A stretch of DNA of 64,000 nucleotides from Mycobacterium sp. GTDB taxonomy: Bacteria > Actinomycetota > Actinomycetes > Mycobacteriales > Mycobacteriaceae. This document shows, one piece after another, positions 63,499-64,000 of this stretch (within the stretch, counting starts at the first letter, position 1; each line of letters starts with the position of its first letter). Where the stretch lies: assembly GCA_025965895.1 (NCBI GenBank), contig JAOPWC010000034.1:48986-112985 (forward strand). The letters are read 5' to 3'. Position numbers and translations under genes: made by a program. Under the pieces are notes generated by a model. The model had not been told where the DNA came from and made no database searches. It worked only from the letters and a program-made list of their open reading frames with translations.

Positions 63499-64000
63499 TC
63501 AGGGCACCACCGTCGAGCCGATGGTGGGCAACAATGTGCATTGCCTGTCGACGGTGGTGACCTGGCCGAAGATCGTCGACATGATGCTGCCTGAGCCGGT
63601 ATCGGCGATCGCGACCAGCGTCGTCGGGCCGTTCGGGTTGATCTCCGGGTTCGGCTTCAGCGTCGCGCTACCCGACTTGCCGGTGGTGATGTTGACCCAC
63701 GTGACGTTCAGCGGCAGCTTCTGCTCGGGCGCCGGCGCCGACGTGCCGACCGCGGTGAACACGTAAGCCGTCTGGCCCTTGCCCGGCCCGGGTTTCGGGA
63801 TCGGCGCGGGGCCGGCGACCGAGATCGCCGTCGCCAGCGAGTTGCCGCCGTCTTTGAGGCAACCGTTGCCGATCGACGGGTACATGAACTCCTGCGTGGG
63901 CGGGCTGTCGGGCCCGAACGCGGACGACCCGGGAGCGCTGCCGGGCGCTGGCGCCGGGCCGGGCGCTGACGCTGGGCCGGGCGCTGACGCTGGGCCGGGC
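63499..64000 (-). CDS. Proline-rich, probably exported protein; N-terminus beyond window
   Basis: The frame is open from the right edge to a TGA at 63499-63501. From the edge inward it reads PGPASA repeats, then APGSAPGSSAFGPDSPPTQE and a folded domain starting MYPSIGNGCLKDGGNSLATA, with WVNITTGKSGSATLKPNPEI and TVDRQCTLLPTIGSTVVP. Two Cys (GCLKDG and RQCTLL) could form a disulfide, fitting an exported domain behind a Pro/Ala linker. The N-terminal signal would lie outside the window. Family not recognised. Confidence 0.65.
   Translation of the reverse strand, partial: PGPASAPGPASAPGPAPAPGSAPGSSAFGPDSPPTQEFMYPSIGNGCLKDGGNSLATAISVAGPAPIPKPGPGKGQTAYVFTAVGTSAPAPEQKLPLNVTWVNITTGKSGSATLKPNPEINPNGPTTLVAIADTGSGSIMSTIFGQVTTVDRQCTLLPTIGSTVVP
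63943..63996. repeat. 18-base tandem repeat encoding PGPASA
   Basis: GGGCGCTGACGCTGGGCC is present twice exactly (63961-63978 and 63979-63996) after one degenerate copy (63943-63960), and continues into the window edge. On the minus strand it encodes PGPASA units of the exported protein. Confidence 0.9.

Overview
The window is mycobacterial chromosome, probably a fast-growing Mycolicibacterium-type species. It is GC-rich, has many GTG starts and 4-base gene overlaps, and carries a mycothiol amidase, MmpL transporters, WS/DGAT-like acyltransferases, F420-linked oxidoreductases and steroid genes. From 1 to about 28.6 kb the gene order follows the M. tuberculosis Rv1079-Rv1112 block as I remember it: metB, greA, a DUF4307 protein, mca, a small membrane protein, a DUF255 thioredoxin-like protein, a haemolysin III protein, Z-farnesyl diphosphate synthase, coaA, glyA, desA2, phoH2, a polysaccharide deacetylase, fum, glpX, a DUF4245 protein, 3-beta-hydroxysteroid dehydrogenase, xseB, xseA, a lipid-droplet protein, ispH, a DUF6542 protein and ychF. 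I see no PE_PGRS or mazEF3 genes where M. tuberculosis has them. A tiny ORF overlapping phoH2 by four bases looks like its antitoxin.

From 28.7 to 58.2 kb the content is accessory. It holds a baeRF-family gene with a 61-aa partner, several alpha/beta hydrolases, AraC and TetR regulators, two WS/DGAT-like proteins flanking an F420-dependent NADP reductase-like gene, a DUF3556/thiolase/enoyl-CoA hydratase/gamma-carbonic-anhydrase cluster, an NmrA-like/CPBP pair, a divergent enoyl-CoA hydratase/SDR pair, and two tandem mmpL genes with a TetR gene. At least five genes here are broken: a quinol-monooxygenase-like gene with compensating frameshifts, a DUF4389 gene with an in-frame TAG, an SDR remnant, a DJ-1/PfpI mosaic and a methyltransferase. 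I saw none broken in the conserved block.

From 58.2 kb to the right edge lie a SIR2 deacylase, a GntR regulator, a DUF1697 protein, a PPOX protein, a DUF5302 protein, an orphan ModA lipoprotein, an MFS exporter, an HhH-GPD protein, a DUF1059 protein and the C-terminal part of a proline-rich secreted protein.

The best regulatory signals were read by eye. Two perfect matches to the KstR operator pattern TnnAACnnGTTnnA lie just upstream of the 3-beta-hydroxysteroid dehydrogenase and of the DUF3556 cluster. A perfect ACTTACC-ATTT-GGTAAGT palindrome lies between the two mmpL genes, with a degenerate copy upstream of the first. The KstR sites suggest that two separate parts of the window answer to the steroid-degradation regulator. 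I found no tRNA, rRNA, CRISPR array or insertion sequence.
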